Source: Thermoguttaceae bacterium | GTDB lineage: Bacteria > Planctomycetota > Planctomycetia > Pirellulales > Thermoguttaceae | Length of the DNA: 64,000 bases | NCBI GenBank assembly: GCA_017405595.1 | Contig: JAFRAC010000026.1 | Coordinates: forward strand, 124,001 to 188,000 | Direction: 5' to 3' | Shown: positions 45,607-54,828 of the stretch, piece after piece | Layout: every line of letters begins with the position of its first letter | How positions within the stretch are numbered: the stretch's first letter is position 1 | Program-made: the position numbers and the translations under genes | Notes under the pieces: model-generated | The model's database searches: none | What the model saw: the letters and a program-made list of their open reading frames with translations, nothing else | Told to the model about the DNA's origin: nothing

Positions 45607-46002
45607 ATGAGCAAAGCAGATAAAAAAATCCTCCCCTCGGCCGAAGAGCGCGCGATGATTGCCGCCCGGATCATCTCCGAAAACAAGGGAACCGATATCA
45701 AAATCCTCGATTTGCGCGAAATCACCCGCATTTTCGACTTCTTCGTCATTGCCTCGGGAACGAGCCGCCGCCAGCTCCATGCCATGAGCGATGAGATCGA
45801 CGACCGTTTCGAAAAGGAAATGGGGGACCGGCGCCGCGGAATCGAGGGATATCAGGAGAGCCGCTGGATCGTACTTGACTACGGCGATGTGGTTGTCCAT
45901 CTTTTTGAGCCGGAAAAACGCGAATTCTACGCGCTCGACGAGTTGTGGGGAAACGCCCGCGAGATTCCGTTCCCTTCCCCCGCTTCCGGGACCGAACCAT
46001 GA
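45607..46002 (+). CDS. rsfS: Ribosome silencing factor RsfS
   Basis: A 131-residue Iojap/DUF143 protein. It contains ILDLREITRIFDFFVIASGTSRRQLHAMSDE-type core sequence and the conserved ESRWIVLDYGDVVVHLFEPEKREFYALDELWGNA end. RsfS binds L14 on the large ribosomal subunit and blocks subunit joining during starvation. The length is normal. Its stop overlaps the coaE start (ATGA), so the two are translated together. Confidence 0.93.
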   Translation: MSKADKKILPSAEERAMIAARIISENKGTDIKILDLREITRIFDFFVIASGTSRRQLHAMSDEIDDRFEKEMGDRRRGIEGYQESRWIVLDYGDVVVHLFEPEKREFYALDELWGNAREIPFPSPASGTEP

Positions 46003-46589
46003 CCGTCATCGGCGTCGTCGGAGGGATCGCCTCGGGGAAAAGCCGCGTCTGCCGCGAATTGGCAGCCCGCGGGGCGAAATGGATCAACGCCGACGAGATT
46101 GCTCACGAGGTCTTAAAGAGGGAGCCGGTCAAAGAGCAGATCCGCGGCCATTGGGGAAGCGCCGTCTTTCGGGACGGAGAAATCGACCGCGGCCGTCTTG
46201 CCGAGGCGGTCTTTGCCGAAGGAGATGCCGCCTCGGCGGAAAGACTCAACGCCATCGTTCACCCCCAGATTGCAGAAGAGATCCGAAGCCGCCTTGTCTC
46301 CTATCAGTCGCAAAAAGCAGGGTTGATCCTCATCGACGCCCCGCTTCTCTTCGAAACAGGACTCGATTCCCTCTGCGAACAGATCCTTTTTGTCGACGCC
46401 GATTTTTCGACCCGCACCAAGAGAGCCGCTCTCCGGGGCTGGAACCGGGAAGAACTCCTGCGGCGGCAGGCGCGCCAGCTCCCCCTGGAAGAGAAAAAAG
46501 CACGGGCCGACCTCTTCATCGACAACAACGGCACTCTCCAACAGACCGCCGCTCAGCTGGATCACCTTTTCCACCCGCAAAAAACGTAG
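45999..46589 (+). CDS. coaE: Dephospho-CoA kinase
   Basis: 196 residues from ATG 45999. The P-loop is GGIASGKS (residues 8-15), followed by WINADEIAHEV. The lid and CoA-binding segment includes HPQIAEEI and LIDAPLLFETGLD, and the end has DLFIDNNGTLQQT. It phosphorylates dephospho-CoA at the 3' hydroxyl, the last step of CoA synthesis. The upstream in-frame ATG at 45945 lies inside rsfS and was not used, since the P-loop must be near the start. Confidence 0.92.
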   Translation: MTVIGVVGGIASGKSRVCRELAARGAKWINADEIAHEVLKREPVKEQIRGHWGSAVFRDGEIDRGRLAEAVFAEGDAASAERLNAIVHPQIAEEIRSRLVSYQSQKAGLILIDAPLLFETGLDSLCEQILFVDADFSTRTKRAALRGWNREELLRRQARQLPLEEKKARADLFIDNNGTLQQTAAQLDHLFHPQKT

Positions 46590-46600
46590 AAACGGAACAA

Positions 46601-46616
46601 CCCCCTTCTTCGGGGG
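46601..46616 (+). terminator. Short hairpin after coaE
   Basis: CCCCC (46601-46605) and GGGGG (46612-46616) enclose TTCTTC, 11 nt after the coaE stop. There is no T-run, so termination is uncertain. Confidence 0.35.
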
Positions 46617-46759
46617 AAGATATCCGTTAATTTCCTCTTTTTGAAAGTCCTAATAACAGGGCGGATACGATAATGAGGATGAGGGGGGGAGTGTCGCCGG
46701 ATTTCTCAGAAATCGGAGGAAATTTCGGCAGTACGTCTGGAAATGAATGAGAAAATAAG

Positions 46760-46765
46760 TATAAT
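46760..46765 (+). promoter_or_regulatory. Possible -10 box upstream of the Cys-rich secreted protein gene
   Basis: TATAAT at 46760-46765, about 100 nt before ATG 46863. No good -35 was found at 16-18 nt. Confidence 0.35.
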
Positions 46766-46862
46766 AGGGGTATTGGGAATTTAATCAAGGCTCTCGGCGG
46801 TCTTCCGCCAAGCCGGTCCCTTCCTCACTAAGGGAAGAAAGAACAATTTTTCAGGTAAAACG

Positions 46863-47612
46863 ATGTCGAAATCTAAGGTAACCCTTTTACTCTTTGCAGC
46901 GGTCGCCGTTGCCGTTTGGTTTTCGGGCATTCGCCTTTCGGCACAGGAAGATGCTCAAGCCCTCTCGACCGAAGAGGCTACAGCCGAAGCGGTCGCGCTT
47001 CCCCAGACGGACACCGAGGGGAAAGACGTTATCCACGGGCGCGTCTTTACCGTTCCCGCGGGGGAAGACCACTACATCCCTTACGGCGGGGTTCATGGGA
47101 CTTTCACCCAGGACGGGAAGATTATCGCCGAGTTTTTTACCGACGAGAAAGGCGAGTTCACGATCATCGATCTTCCTGCCGGTGATTGGGAGGTCATGGC
47201 CGAACAGGAACGCGACGAAGTCTTCGGCTCTTCCGAAGTGACCGTCTCCTACGATGTTTTCCGCGAAGAGACGCTCATTCTCTTCCTGAACAACTGCGGC
47301 CTGGCCCGTTTTCCGAACGAGTTCGATCCTTCCCTGCCGATTGCCGAAAACGCCGTCAAATACTGGCAGTATGTTAACTGCGTCGGTGCCGGTTCCAAAA
47401 CCCCTCAGAACGCCGGCGTTTATAAAAATACGGCTTCCGACGCTTACGCGCAGGCCTGCAACACATGCAGCCAGTGCAATTATGACCCTTGCGGAACCTA
47501 CGACTGCGGCTGCCAGCCCTGCTGCAATCCCTGCGGCGCGCTCGGGCTCCTCGGACTTCTCGGTCTGATCGGCCTTGTTCATCCTCCGGTCCCGCCGATC
47601 TCGGCTTTCTGA
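46863..47612 (+). CDS. Secreted protein with regulatory-like beta domain and Cys-rich C-terminus
   Basis: A 249-residue protein. The signal peptide ends near LSAQE (residue ~27). Residues ~55-120 resemble a carboxypeptidase-regulatory-like or transthyretin-type beta-sandwich (GRVFTV...GTFTQDGKIIAEFFTDEKGEFTIIDLPAGDWEV). Near the C-terminus nine cysteines fall in 26 residues (CNTCSQCNYDPCG onward), followed by a hydrophobic GLLGLLGLIGLV stretch and a proline-rich end. The cysteines may form disulfides or bind metal outside the cytoplasm. The hydrophobic end could anchor it in a membrane. It sits just upstream of the tyrosine kinase gene but behind a terminator. No specific function is known. 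Confidence 0.58.
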   Translation: MSKSKVTLLLFAAVAVAVWFSGIRLSAQEDAQALSTEEATAEAVALPQTDTEGKDVIHGRVFTVPAGEDHYIPYGGVHGTFTQDGKIIAEFFTDEKGEFTIIDLPAGDWEVMAEQERDEVFGSSEVTVSYDVFREETLILFLNNCGLARFPNEFDPSLPIAENAVKYWQYVNCVGAGSKTPQNAGVYKNTASDAYAQACNTCSQCNYDPCGTYDCGCQPCCNPCGALGLLGLLGLIGLVHPPVPPISAF

Positions 47613-47644
47613 CCCTTGGTTCGGCCGCAAAACAAAAGATCACG

Positions 47645-47676
47645 GAGCGCGGTACTGGTTGTATCGCGCTCTTTTT
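47645..47676 (+). terminator. Intrinsic terminator after the Cys-rich protein gene
   Basis: GAGCGCG (47645-47651) pairs with CGCGCTC (47665-47671), with extra TAC/GTA pairing inside, followed by five T. Confidence 0.75.
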
Positions 47677-47807
47677 GTATTCTGTTTTTTTTCGCTATTT
47701 TTCCAAATACACAAGGTAAACTAACCGTTTTTTTTAAAGTGCAGGAATTAGACAATTTATTGAAAAAGAGATCCGCCGAAGAACAAGGCACAAACGAGAA
47801 ATACCTC

Positions 47808-47836
47808 TTAACAACAGGCTTTTTTTTCTATATACT
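47808..47836 (+). promoter_or_regulatory. Promoter of the tyrosine autokinase gene
   Basis: TTAACA (47808-47813), a 17-nt spacer containing a T8 run, and TATACT (47831-47836), 100 nt before ATG 47937. Confidence 0.55.
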
Positions 47837-47936
47837 CGCTTGTTAATCTGCTCTTTTCCGGCATTCCCCAAAGGCGGCGTGCCGGGAAAAGGCCAAACGA
47901 AAGTCCGTCCGAATCCGCGAAAAGAGAGATTCACTG

Positions 47937-50594
47937 ATGAACAAAGAAAAACATAAGCCGTCCTCCACACCTTCAAAAGGGGTTCGAGTTATTTCTCGTC
48001 CTATGGGGAATCCCGCCCCGCGAGACGTCGACTTTTTCGATATTGTCTCGATGCTGCGCAGGCAGTTCCTTGTTATTCTCCTGTTGCTCTTTGCGGGGAT
48101 TGTCGCTGCGAGCTACAAGTACTCTGTGACCCCGAATAAATTCGCCTCGAACGCGTCTCTCTCGATCACCTCGCGGGCTTCCGGCGCAATGCTCAGCGGC
48201 AGCAGGGACGAGCTTACCGATGACTTCCATATTGCGTCGGTTCTGCCGACGCTGGTCGCCTTCCTCACCGGCGATGATGTTCTTACCGCAGCCTGGAACG
48301 CTCTCGGCGACGATCCGGCGAAACGGAAGCATATCCGCATGTTCAGTTTCGACGACGGCGTCATTGCCGGCCGGGGCGCGCTGCGCAGTACGCTTTCGGT
48401 ACGCGTCGGAAGCGACGCCAGCGGCGATACCAAAAAGGCCAATGTGATCTCGGTAACCTGCGTCGCGCCGACAGCAATCGAAGCCCGCGTAATCCTGCAG
48501 GAGGTTGTGGACCAATATAAAATTTATATGGCCAATCGCCATACCGAACAGGCCAAAAGCGCCAACCAGGCTCTCGAACAGGGGCGGATCGATATGGAAA
48601 AGGGAATCGAGGCCGCGAATGAAGAGATGCGCCGCTATATCCAGACTTCCGCACATTCATTCATCGGCGACGAAGCCAACAATCCGCTCTTGACCCGTCT
48701 CCAGGATATGGAGACGAAACTCGTCGATATCGATTATCAGCTTCTCAAATATGAGAACCGTTTAAACATTGTCGAAAGTACTATCGCAGGACGCGCCCTG
48801 GAAACAATCCCCGATGATGAGATTATCGGAATGCTCGGAAGCAGCGACGAAGAAGACCAGCTGGTCAGCACCATCTCGGCCCTGGCGCAAGGCGGGAGCC
48901 AGGATGACATCAAGACAAACGCCTTAATTCATACTGCGGTCAATATGGAGATGAACGACACCACTCAAATCGAGATGGAAATCGCGCGGCTTCTTTCGGA
49001 CGGCGTGGGGGAGGACAACCCCAAGGTCCGGGGACTGCGCGAGCGGCTTCGTGTTCTGCAGCTCGCCAAGAGCGAAAAAGCTGGGATGAACGGCGAAATT
49101 GCCACGCTGCATAAAGTCGGGATTTTCACCTATCCCCAGCTCCTGGCAACCTATATCAAAGTTTTGCAGGGGCGTATCGAAGAGGTAAAAAAACAGCGCG
49201 AAAAGATGGAAGGGTTTATTGCCGACCAGGATGAACGCGTCAGGGATATCACCGAATACCGGCAAACCCTGGAATCGATGAGATTCGCGATTGACGCCCA
49301 GAAAAATACCTTTATTGAACTCAAGAAGCGTCTTGACGAGCTCGCGCTCATCGGAAGTTACGGCGGGTATCAGGTCGAGATCCTCGATCCGCCGACAACT
49401 CCGCGCCGCCCCTTCTCGCCCAACCTCTACCTTTACCTGTTGGTCGGGGCACTGTGCGGAATTACCGCCGGTATCGGGCTCGCATTCCTTCTGGACAACT
49501 CCGACACAACCTTCCGTACACCCGCCGAAATCGAAGCGGTGACAGGGCTCAACATTTTGGCTCAGTTCCCCGGATTCGTGAGTACCGGAAAAGGGATTCC
49601 GAAGGCAACGACCGGTCCCGGCGTTCCGGTTCCGGGTCTGATCACTTATCATCTTCCGAACTCGCCGCAATGTGAGGTCTTCAGCGGTCTCCGCACACGG
49701 CTTTTTCTCAATCAGAATGGTGATAATATTCAAGTCCTTCAGGGAACAAGCCCCCATCCCGGCGACGGAAAGACCATGTTCATCTGCAACATGGCAATCA
49801 AAACCGCGGATGCCGATAAGAATGTCCTCCTGATCGACGGCGATATTCGGAAACCGGACATTCACAAATGGTTCAATCTGCCCAACAAATCAGGCTTCTC
49901 CGATCTTCTTGCCGGAAAGGCGACCTACGAGGAAGTCGTCAAAAAGACCGCGGTAGAGAACCTCACAGTAATCACAGCCGGAGTCAGACCGTCAAATCCC
50001 GCCGAGCTTCTTTCGAGTCCGATTCTTGAAGATTTTATCTCCCGGATGAGAACAATTTACGATGTGATTCTGATCGATTCCTCCCCGGTCAACTATGTCG
50101 CCGATCCTTGCATTGTAGCTTCCAAAGTCGACGGAATCATCTATAATATGCGTATCCGCCGGCATGGCCGTCCCGCAGTCGTTCAGGGAGTGCGGGCACT
50201 GGCCGATGTCGGGGCGAACATTATCGGCTGTACGGTCAACTGCTACGAAAAGCACCGTTTCTATAACGAGTTCGCAGTTTCGAAACATCCCCGCTACGGC
50301 AGTTATGGCAGTTACGGCGGGTATGGTACCGGTTACGGCGGAGGTTACGGCGGGGGCTACGGATACGGCAGCGGTTACGGCTATGGCGGGGGGTATGGAT
50401 ACGGTTACGGCAGCGGCTACGGTTACGGCTATGGCGGGGGGTATGGATACGGTTATGGGTCGTACGGCAAAAAGTACGGCAGCCGCGGATACGGTGAGCG
50501 CGCACCCAAGCCCCACGGCAATGAGCCGTCTGCCGATTCCGTCGCGCAGCCGCCGACTCAGTCCAATCAGGGGGAAGAACGCCGCAGCGCGTAA
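47937..50594 (+). CDS. Wzc-type polysaccharide co-polymerase / tyrosine autokinase with Gly-Tyr tail
   Basis: An 885-residue protein. Residues ~30-65 hold the first Wzz region with TM1 (FLVILLLLFAGIVAASYKYS). A long periplasmic coiled-coil part follows, then TM2 near residue 505 (LYLYLLVGALCGITAGIGLAFL). The cytoplasmic BY-kinase domain has Walker A SPHPGDGKT (Lys612), Walker A' VLLIDGDIRKP and Walker B VILIDSSP. Residues 787-853 are almost entirely Gly and Tyr, with 22 tyrosines, followed by a polar 32-residue end. In this family a C-terminal tyrosine cluster is phosphorylated in trans and controls chain length and export. It should pair with the Wza-like protein at 43937. Confidence 0.9.
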   Translation: MNKEKHKPSSTPSKGVRVISRPMGNPAPRDVDFFDIVSMLRRQFLVILLLLFAGIVAASYKYSVTPNKFASNASLSITSRASGAMLSGSRDELTDDFHIASVLPTLVAFLTGDDVLTAAWNALGDDPAKRKHIRMFSFDDGVIAGRGALRSTLSVRVGSDASGDTKKANVISVTCVAPTAIEARVILQEVVDQYKIYMANRHTEQAKSANQALEQGRIDMEKGIEAANEEMRRYIQTSAHSFIGDEANNPLLTRLQDMETKLVDIDYQLLKYENRLNIVESTIAGRALETIPDDEIIGMLGSSDEEDQLVSTISALAQGGSQDDIKTNALIHTAVNMEMNDTTQIEMEIARLLSDGVGEDNPKVRGLRERLRVLQLAKSEKAGMNGEIATLHKVGIFTYPQLLATYIKVLQGRIEEVKKQREKMEGFIADQDERVRDITEYRQTLESMRFAIDAQKNTFIELKKRLDELALIGSYGGYQVEILDPPTTPRRPFSPNLYLYLLVGALCGITAGIGLAFLLDNSDTTFRTPAEIEAVTGLNILAQFPGFVSTGKGIPKATTGPGVPVPGLITYHLPNSPQCEVFSGLRTRLFLNQNGDNIQVLQGTSPHPGDGKTMFICNMAIKTADADKNVLLIDGDIRKPDIHKWFNLPNKSGFSDLLAGKATYEEVVKKTAVENLTVITAGVRPSNPAELLSSPILEDFISRMRTIYDVILIDSSPVNYVADPCIVASKVDGIIYNMRIRRHGRPAVVQGVRALADVGANIIGCTVNCYEKHRFYNEFAVSKHPRYGSYGSYGGYGTGYGGGYGGGYGYGSGYGYGGGYGYGYGSGYGYGYGGGYGYGYGSYGKKYGSRGYGERAPKPHGNEPSADSVAQPPTQSNQGEERRSA
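50291..50493 (+). repeat. Gly/Tyr codon repeat tract in the kinase gene
   Basis: Encodes residues ~786-853. GGC/GGG/GGT and TAC/TAT codons alternate, with two near-identical internal blocks around 50380-50460. In-frame length change by slippage or recombination is possible. Confidence 0.8.
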
Positions 50595-50605
50595 ATGGTA
50601 AAAGA

Positions 50606-50673
50606 GTCCCGATCCTTTTTGCCGCCGGGGGCGGTTCCCCGGCGGCGGCAGGGAATATGATCAGAGACTCTCG
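50606..50673 (+). promoter_or_regulatory. Large hairpin between the kinase gene and pyrB
   Basis: A 10-bp GC stem, GCCGCCGGGG (50622-50631) with CCCCGGCGGC (50638-50647), is enclosed by possible GATC/GATC and GAGTC/GACTC pairings. No T-run follows on the plus strand. It may stabilise the upstream mRNA or control pyrB. Confidence 0.4.
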
Positions 50674-50699
50674 GTGGCAAAAAGAAGATCGGCAAGAGC

Positions 50700-51695
50700 A
50701 TGTCAGTATCAAAAGAGACGTGGGGGGGACCCCCGGCACTGTGGACACGGCCCCACCTTTTAGGGCTGGAAACCCTTTCCAAAGAAGAAATCACACTCCT
50801 CCTCGATACCGCCGAACGGTTTCGGCGCGATATTCTCGAAGACCCCCTTGCCACCGGTCGAAAGATCCCTCTTCTCACCGGAAAAACGATCGTCAATCTC
50901 TTTTTTGAAAACTCAACCCGTACGAAAACGAGTTTCGGCCTGGCCGGCCGGCGGCTGGGTGCCGATGTGGTCGAGTTTGCCGCGGCGACAAGCAGCCTTT
51001 CCAAAGGGGAGACCATCATCGACACGGCAAAAAACATTCTCGCGATGGGTGTGGACGCCGTGGTTGTTCGCCACGGCTGTCCCGGAACGCCTCACATTCT
51101 TTCGCGCCGCCTCGAAAACTGCTCGGTTCTCAACGCCGGGGACGGCACCCACGAACACCCCACACAGGCCCTGTTAGACATTTTAACGATTCGGCGCCGC
51201 TTCGGCAAAATCGAAGGGCTGACCGTTGCTCTGGTCGGTGATATCGCCCATAGCCGAACGGCCCGTTCCGACATTTACGGTCTGCAAAAGCTCGGCGCAA
51301 AGGTCATCGTCTGCGGACCGTCGACGCTCGTTTCCCAGGATTGGCAAAAACTGGGGGTCGAATATTCGTACTCGCTCGATGCCATCCTGCCGCGTGTTGA
51401 TGTATTGAATCTCTTGCGGATCCAATTCGAACGTCAAGTCGTTCGTCCCTTCCCTTCCATACGGGAATATGCGCTTCTTTACGCGATGGATGCCCAGCGG
51501 CTTGCCGCCTGCAAAAAAGATGTGCTGATTATTGCTCCCGGCCCAATCAACCGAGGGGTCGAAATTACACCGGATGTCGCCGACGGTCCTCAATCGGCAA
51601 TTCTCGATCAGGTGACCAACGGCGTTGCCGTCAGAATGGCCGCCCTCTGGCTGACGTTATCCGCAAATCAGAAGAGCCTTAACAAAACCATTTAA
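50700..51695 (+). CDS. pyrB: Aspartate carbamoyltransferase catalytic subunit
   Basis: A 331-residue protein. The carbamoyl-phosphate site is STRTKTSF (residues 72-79), with the family arginine in STR present. [18 protein letters not shown] carries the catalytic histidine, [16 protein letters not shown] begins the aspartate domain, and the C-terminal [11 protein letters not shown] is typical. It makes carbamoyl-aspartate in pyrimidine synthesis. No pyrI or pyrR was seen. An 18-residue non-conserved start precedes the HLLGLETLS helix. pyrC follows after 19 nt. Confidence 0.95.
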   Translation: MSVSKETWGGPPALWTRPHLLGLETLSKEEITLLLDTAERFRRDILEDPLATGRKIPLLTGKTIVNLFFENSTRTKTSFGLAGRRLGADVVEFAAATSSLSKGETIIDTAKNILAMGVDAVVVRHGCPGTPHILSRRLENCSVLNAGDGTHEHPTQALLDILTIRRRFGKIEGLTVALVGDIAHSRTARSDIYGLQKLGAKVIVCGPSTLVSQDWQKLGVEYSYSLDAILPRVDVLNLLRIQFERQVVRPFPSIREYALLYAMDAQRLAACKKDVLIIAPGPINRGVEITPDVADGPQSAILDQVTNGVAVRMAALWLTLSANQKSLNKTI

Positions 51696-51714
51696 ATTTG
51701 TTATACAAAAGAAA

Positions 51715-52995
51715 ATGACCGATCTCTTTCTCGAAAATGCCCGCGTTGTCGATCCGCAAAATGGAGTCGATCGAAAAGCCAGTCTGCTGATTTCCGCCGG
51801 GAAAATTGCCGCGATCGACCCTGATGCCGTTCCCTCCGATGCGAAACGGTACGACCTCAGCGGGAAGGTCGTCACGCCCGGTCTTGTCGACCTGCACGTT
51901 CATCTGCGCCAGCCGGGCGGGGAAGAAGACGAAACGATCGACACAGGAACCCTTGCCGCCGTCGCGGGCGGGTTCACTTCGATCGCCTGCTGCCCGAACA
52001 CACAGCCCCCCCTCGACACACAGGCTTCGGTCGAACTGGTACGGCAGCTGGCGCTCCGCGCGAAACACTGCCGCGTTTATCCGCTCTGCTGCATCAGCAA
52101 AAACCGGGAAGGAAACGAACTGGCGGAACTGGGCGTTCTGTTCGCCGCCGGGGCCGCTGGCTGTACCGACGACGGTTCCCCCATCAACGATGCTGAGCTG
52201 ATGCGCCGTGCGATGGAATATTCGCTGATGTTCAACAAGCCGATTCTCAGTCACGCCGAATCCTCGCCCCTCGACAAAGGGGGAGTGATGCACGAAGGCT
52301 TGGTTTCGCTGGAGCTCGGCCTTCGGGGGATGCCCGCCGCGGCCGAAGACATTATGGTGGCGCGCGATATTAACCTGGCCGAAATTACCGGTGCGCGGCT
52401 TCATATTATGCACGTTTCAACCGCCGGCGCGGTTGCCGCCGTGCGCCGCGCCAAGGAACGGGGGGTTCAGATTACCGCCGAAGTCACACCGCACCACCTG
52501 ACCTTGATCGACGAAGCCCTTCGAAGCTTCGATGCCAATTTTAAAATGAATCCTCCCCTCCGGAGCGCTGAACATGTCGAGGCTTGTGTTCAAGGACTTC
52601 TAGACGGGACCATCGATGCGGTCTCGACCGACCACGCCCCTCACGCGCCGGAAAAGAAAATGCGGGAGATCACCATCGCGCCGTTCGGGATCATTGGGCT
52701 CGAAACGGCTCTTCCGCTGATGCTCGAAAAATTCATTCATTCCGGCCTGATGACATGGCCGCAGCTCATCGAGAGGATGTCGCTCAATCCTTCGCGCATT
52801 CTCAATCTGGAGAAAGGTTCTCTCGCCGTTGGAGCCGACGCCGACATCACCGTCATCGATCCGGATCTCGAATGGACTTTCACCGAATCGGAGATCCATT
52901 CCAAAAGCCGGAATTCACCCTGGATCGGCCGGCATTTCCGCGGCCGGGCGGTGATGACCATTGTCGGCGGCGAGGTTCGTTATCAACTTTCATAA
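51715..52995 (+). CDS. pyrC: Dihydroorotase
   Basis: A 426-residue class I dihydroorotase. The zinc ligands H61 and H63 lie in PGLVDLHVHLRQPG. GCTDDGSPI provides the aspartate seen in place of a carboxylated lysine in this class. HAESSPLDKGG, HIMHVSTAGAV and the STDHAPHAPEKK motif with the catalytic aspartate are all present, and the end RPVWIGRHFRGR-like segment (SPWIGRHFRGRAVMTI) is normal. It closes carbamoyl-aspartate to dihydroorotate. Clustering with pyrB supports the pathway role; a pyrC-pyrB complex as in Aquifex is possible. Confidence 0.95.
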   Translation: MTDLFLENARVVDPQNGVDRKASLLISAGKIAAIDPDAVPSDAKRYDLSGKVVTPGLVDLHVHLRQPGGEEDETIDTGTLAAVAGGFTSIACCPNTQPPLDTQASVELVRQLALRAKHCRVYPLCCISKNREGNELAELGVLFAAGAAGCTDDGSPINDAELMRRAMEYSLMFNKPILSHAESSPLDKGGVMHEGLVSLELGLRGMPAAAEDIMVARDINLAEITGARLHIMHVSTAGAVAAVRRAKERGVQITAEVTPHHLTLIDEALRSFDANFKMNPPLRSAEHVEACVQGLLDGTIDAVSTDHAPHAPEKKMREITIAPFGIIGLETALPLMLEKFIHSGLMTWPQLIERMSLNPSRILNLEKGSLAVGADADITVIDPDLEWTFTESEIHSKSRNSPWIGRHFRGRAVMTIVGGEVRYQLS

Positions 52996-53033
52996 TAGTT
53001 CTATTTCCTTTTCTGAACGGACTGACGACAAGG

Positions 53034-53073
53034 GGAGAATTTTCGAGAAAATCGGGGATTCTCCTCTTTTTTT
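53034..53073 (+). terminator. Intrinsic terminator after pyrC
   Basis: GGAGAAT (53034-53040) pairs with ATTCTCC (53058-53064), and TC plus nine T follow. An inner TTTTC/GAAAA pairing extends the structure. Confidence 0.8.
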
Positions 53074-53235
53074 TTCTTCACCCTACTTGTTGAAACAGGG
53101 TCGGAGAAGATAATTCCCATAAATAAACGAGATACAGAGGCGATTTGTATAAGTTTATTTAATATCAGTATTTCCAAAATTTATACCGGTTCCCGAAGAG
53201 GAAAACAGTATAAGAAACCAGTAAGGAGAGAGACA

Positions 53236-54486
53236 ATGGCGAAAACGTACAATCCGTTCGAAGTGGCTCAGGAACATGTCGACAAGGCAACAAAAGCACT
53301 CGGTCTCGACGAGGCGACATCGGAACTGCTCCGCAATCCCCAGCGCGAGATGTGGGTCACGCTTCCGGTTCGGATGGACGACGGCAAGGTCAAGATTTTC
53401 AAGGGGTTCCGCGTTCAGTACAACACCGCCCGCGGTCCGGCCAAGGGGGGAATCCGCTGGTACCCGACCGAAACGATCGATACGGTCCGTGCGCTGGCCT
53501 GCTGGATGACATGGAAAACCTCGGTTGTCGATATCCCCCTCGGCGGCGGCAAAGGGGGTATCATCTGCAACCCGAAGGAACTCTCCGACGGCGAAAAAGA
53601 ACGCTTGGCCCGCGCCTATATCCGCGCGATCGCCCCGATCCTCGGAATCACCAAAGACGTTCCGGCGCCCGATGTCTACACCAACGGTCAGATCATGGCC
53701 TGGATGATGGATGAATTCGAAGCCATTATGCAGGAAAAGCATCCCGGTGTCATCACCGGCAAACCGCTGGCGATCGGCGGTTCGGAAGGACGCGGCGATG
53801 CCACGGCCCGCGGCGGAATCTATGTTCTGCGTGAAGCAGCAAAGGCCTACAACATCGACCTGAAAGGTCAGCCGTTCGCCGTTCAGGGGTTCGGCAACGC
53901 CGGTCAGTTCGCCGCCACTCTGGGCGAGAGCATTCTGGGAATGAAGCTGGTCGCCGCTTCCGACTCGAAGGGGGGCGTTTACAATCCTGAAGGGATCGAT
54001 GCTCAAAAATTGGTCGACTATAAGCTTGCCAATGGTTCGCTGAAGGGGTATCCCGGAGCCAAGGAGATCACGAATGAGGAGCTTCTCGCTCTTCCGGTAA
54101 CGGTTCTCTTCCCGGCCGCGATGGAAAACACAATCAACGAAAAAACCGCCCCGTCGGTTCAGTGCAAAATCTCGGTCGAATTGGCGAACGGCCCGACGAC
54201 TCCCGAAGGGGACAAAATCCTCGACAGCAAAGGAATTATCGTTCTCCCCGACTACCTGGCCAATGCCGGCGGTGTTACCGTCTCTTACTTCGAACAGTGC
54301 CAGAACGCTCAGAACTTCTACTGGACTCTCGAAGAAGTTCAGCAGCGTCTCGACCAGAAGATGACCAAAGCATTCAAGGCCGTCTATGATATGTCGCAGG
54401 AGAAGAAATGCAACCTCCGCGACGCCGCCTACCTGGTCGCCGTCAAGCGTGTTGCCGATGCCGCGAAACTCCGCGGTTGGTGCTGA
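53236..54486 (+). CDS. gdhA: Glutamate dehydrogenase (Glu/Leu/Phe/Val family)
   Basis: A 416-residue protein; AAGGAG precedes ATG 53236. Substrate and catalytic motifs are [34 protein letters not shown] (catalytic lysine region) and the dinucleotide-binding [12 protein letters not shown]. The end [21 protein letters not shown] is typical of the ~420-residue hexameric type. It interconverts glutamate with 2-oxoglutarate and ammonia. The cofactor preference cannot be read reliably from the sequence. The gene has its own leader of about 240 nt and a strong terminator. Confidence 0.94.
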   Translation: MAKTYNPFEVAQEHVDKATKALGLDEATSELLRNPQREMWVTLPVRMDDGKVKIFKGFRVQYNTARGPAKGGIRWYPTETIDTVRALACWMTWKTSVVDIPLGGGKGGIICNPKELSDGEKERLARAYIRAIAPILGITKDVPAPDVYTNGQIMAWMMDEFEAIMQEKHPGVITGKPLAIGGSEGRGDATARGGIYVLREAAKAYNIDLKGQPFAVQGFGNAGQFAATLGESILGMKLVAASDSKGGVYNPEGIDAQKLVDYKLANGSLKGYPGAKEITNEELLALPVTVLFPAAMENTINEKTAPSVQCKISVELANGPTTPEGDKILDSKGIIVLPDYLANAGGVTVSYFEQCQNAQNFYWTLEEVQQRLDQKMTKAFKAVYDMSQEKKCNLRDAAYLVAVKRVADAAKLRGWC

Positions 54487-54828
54487 TTCTCTGCTAGCCC
54501 TGCATCGCGGCGCGCAGGCCTTTCTACCTTTCTTTCTGCGCGCCGCCCAAAGAGCCGGAAACTCCGATTTCCGGCTCTTTTTTTGCCCGAAAATTCCCTT
54601 GATTCCCCGGCAGGGCCGCCCGCACAGCGGCCCGATCACCGCAATTTACGCTATACAGGAAACGAAGACACGGTAAAACGCTTTGCCAAAAGGCACGCCA
54701 GCGCCGATAGGTCTGTTTCAGAAGAAACGTTCCTTCTAAAGTCAAGCCCCAAAAAAATTCCCCCGCTTTCGCCGTAAAGACAAAAACGGGGGGAATGTAA
54801 CCGTAAAAAGGCCGGACAGCGGCAAAGA
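54487..54828. other. Convergent intergenic region after gdhA
   Basis: 342 nt. Apart from the terminator at 54549-54584, nothing is recognised. A run of A and C near 54750 (CCCCAAAAAAATTCCCCC) and one GGTAAAAC motif at 54672 are present. Confidence 0.5.
54549..54584 (+). terminator. Intrinsic terminator after gdhA
   Basis: A 13-bp stem, AAAGAGCCGGAAA (54549-54561) and its complement (54568-54580), runs into a T7 tract. It lies 62 nt after the stop and could work in both directions. Confidence 0.88.

Larger units (their letters stand above)
47613..47936. other. Intergenic region upstream of the tyrosine autokinase gene
   Basis: 324 nt containing the terminator at 47645 and the promoter at 47808. 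The stretch between is AT-rich with no supported gene. Confidence 0.55.

Noticed and set aside
53155..54639. A 494-codon frame antisense to gdhA
   Set aside because: It covers gdhA and its flanks, including the terminator. Long antisense frames over glutamate dehydrogenase genes are a known artefact of codon bias.
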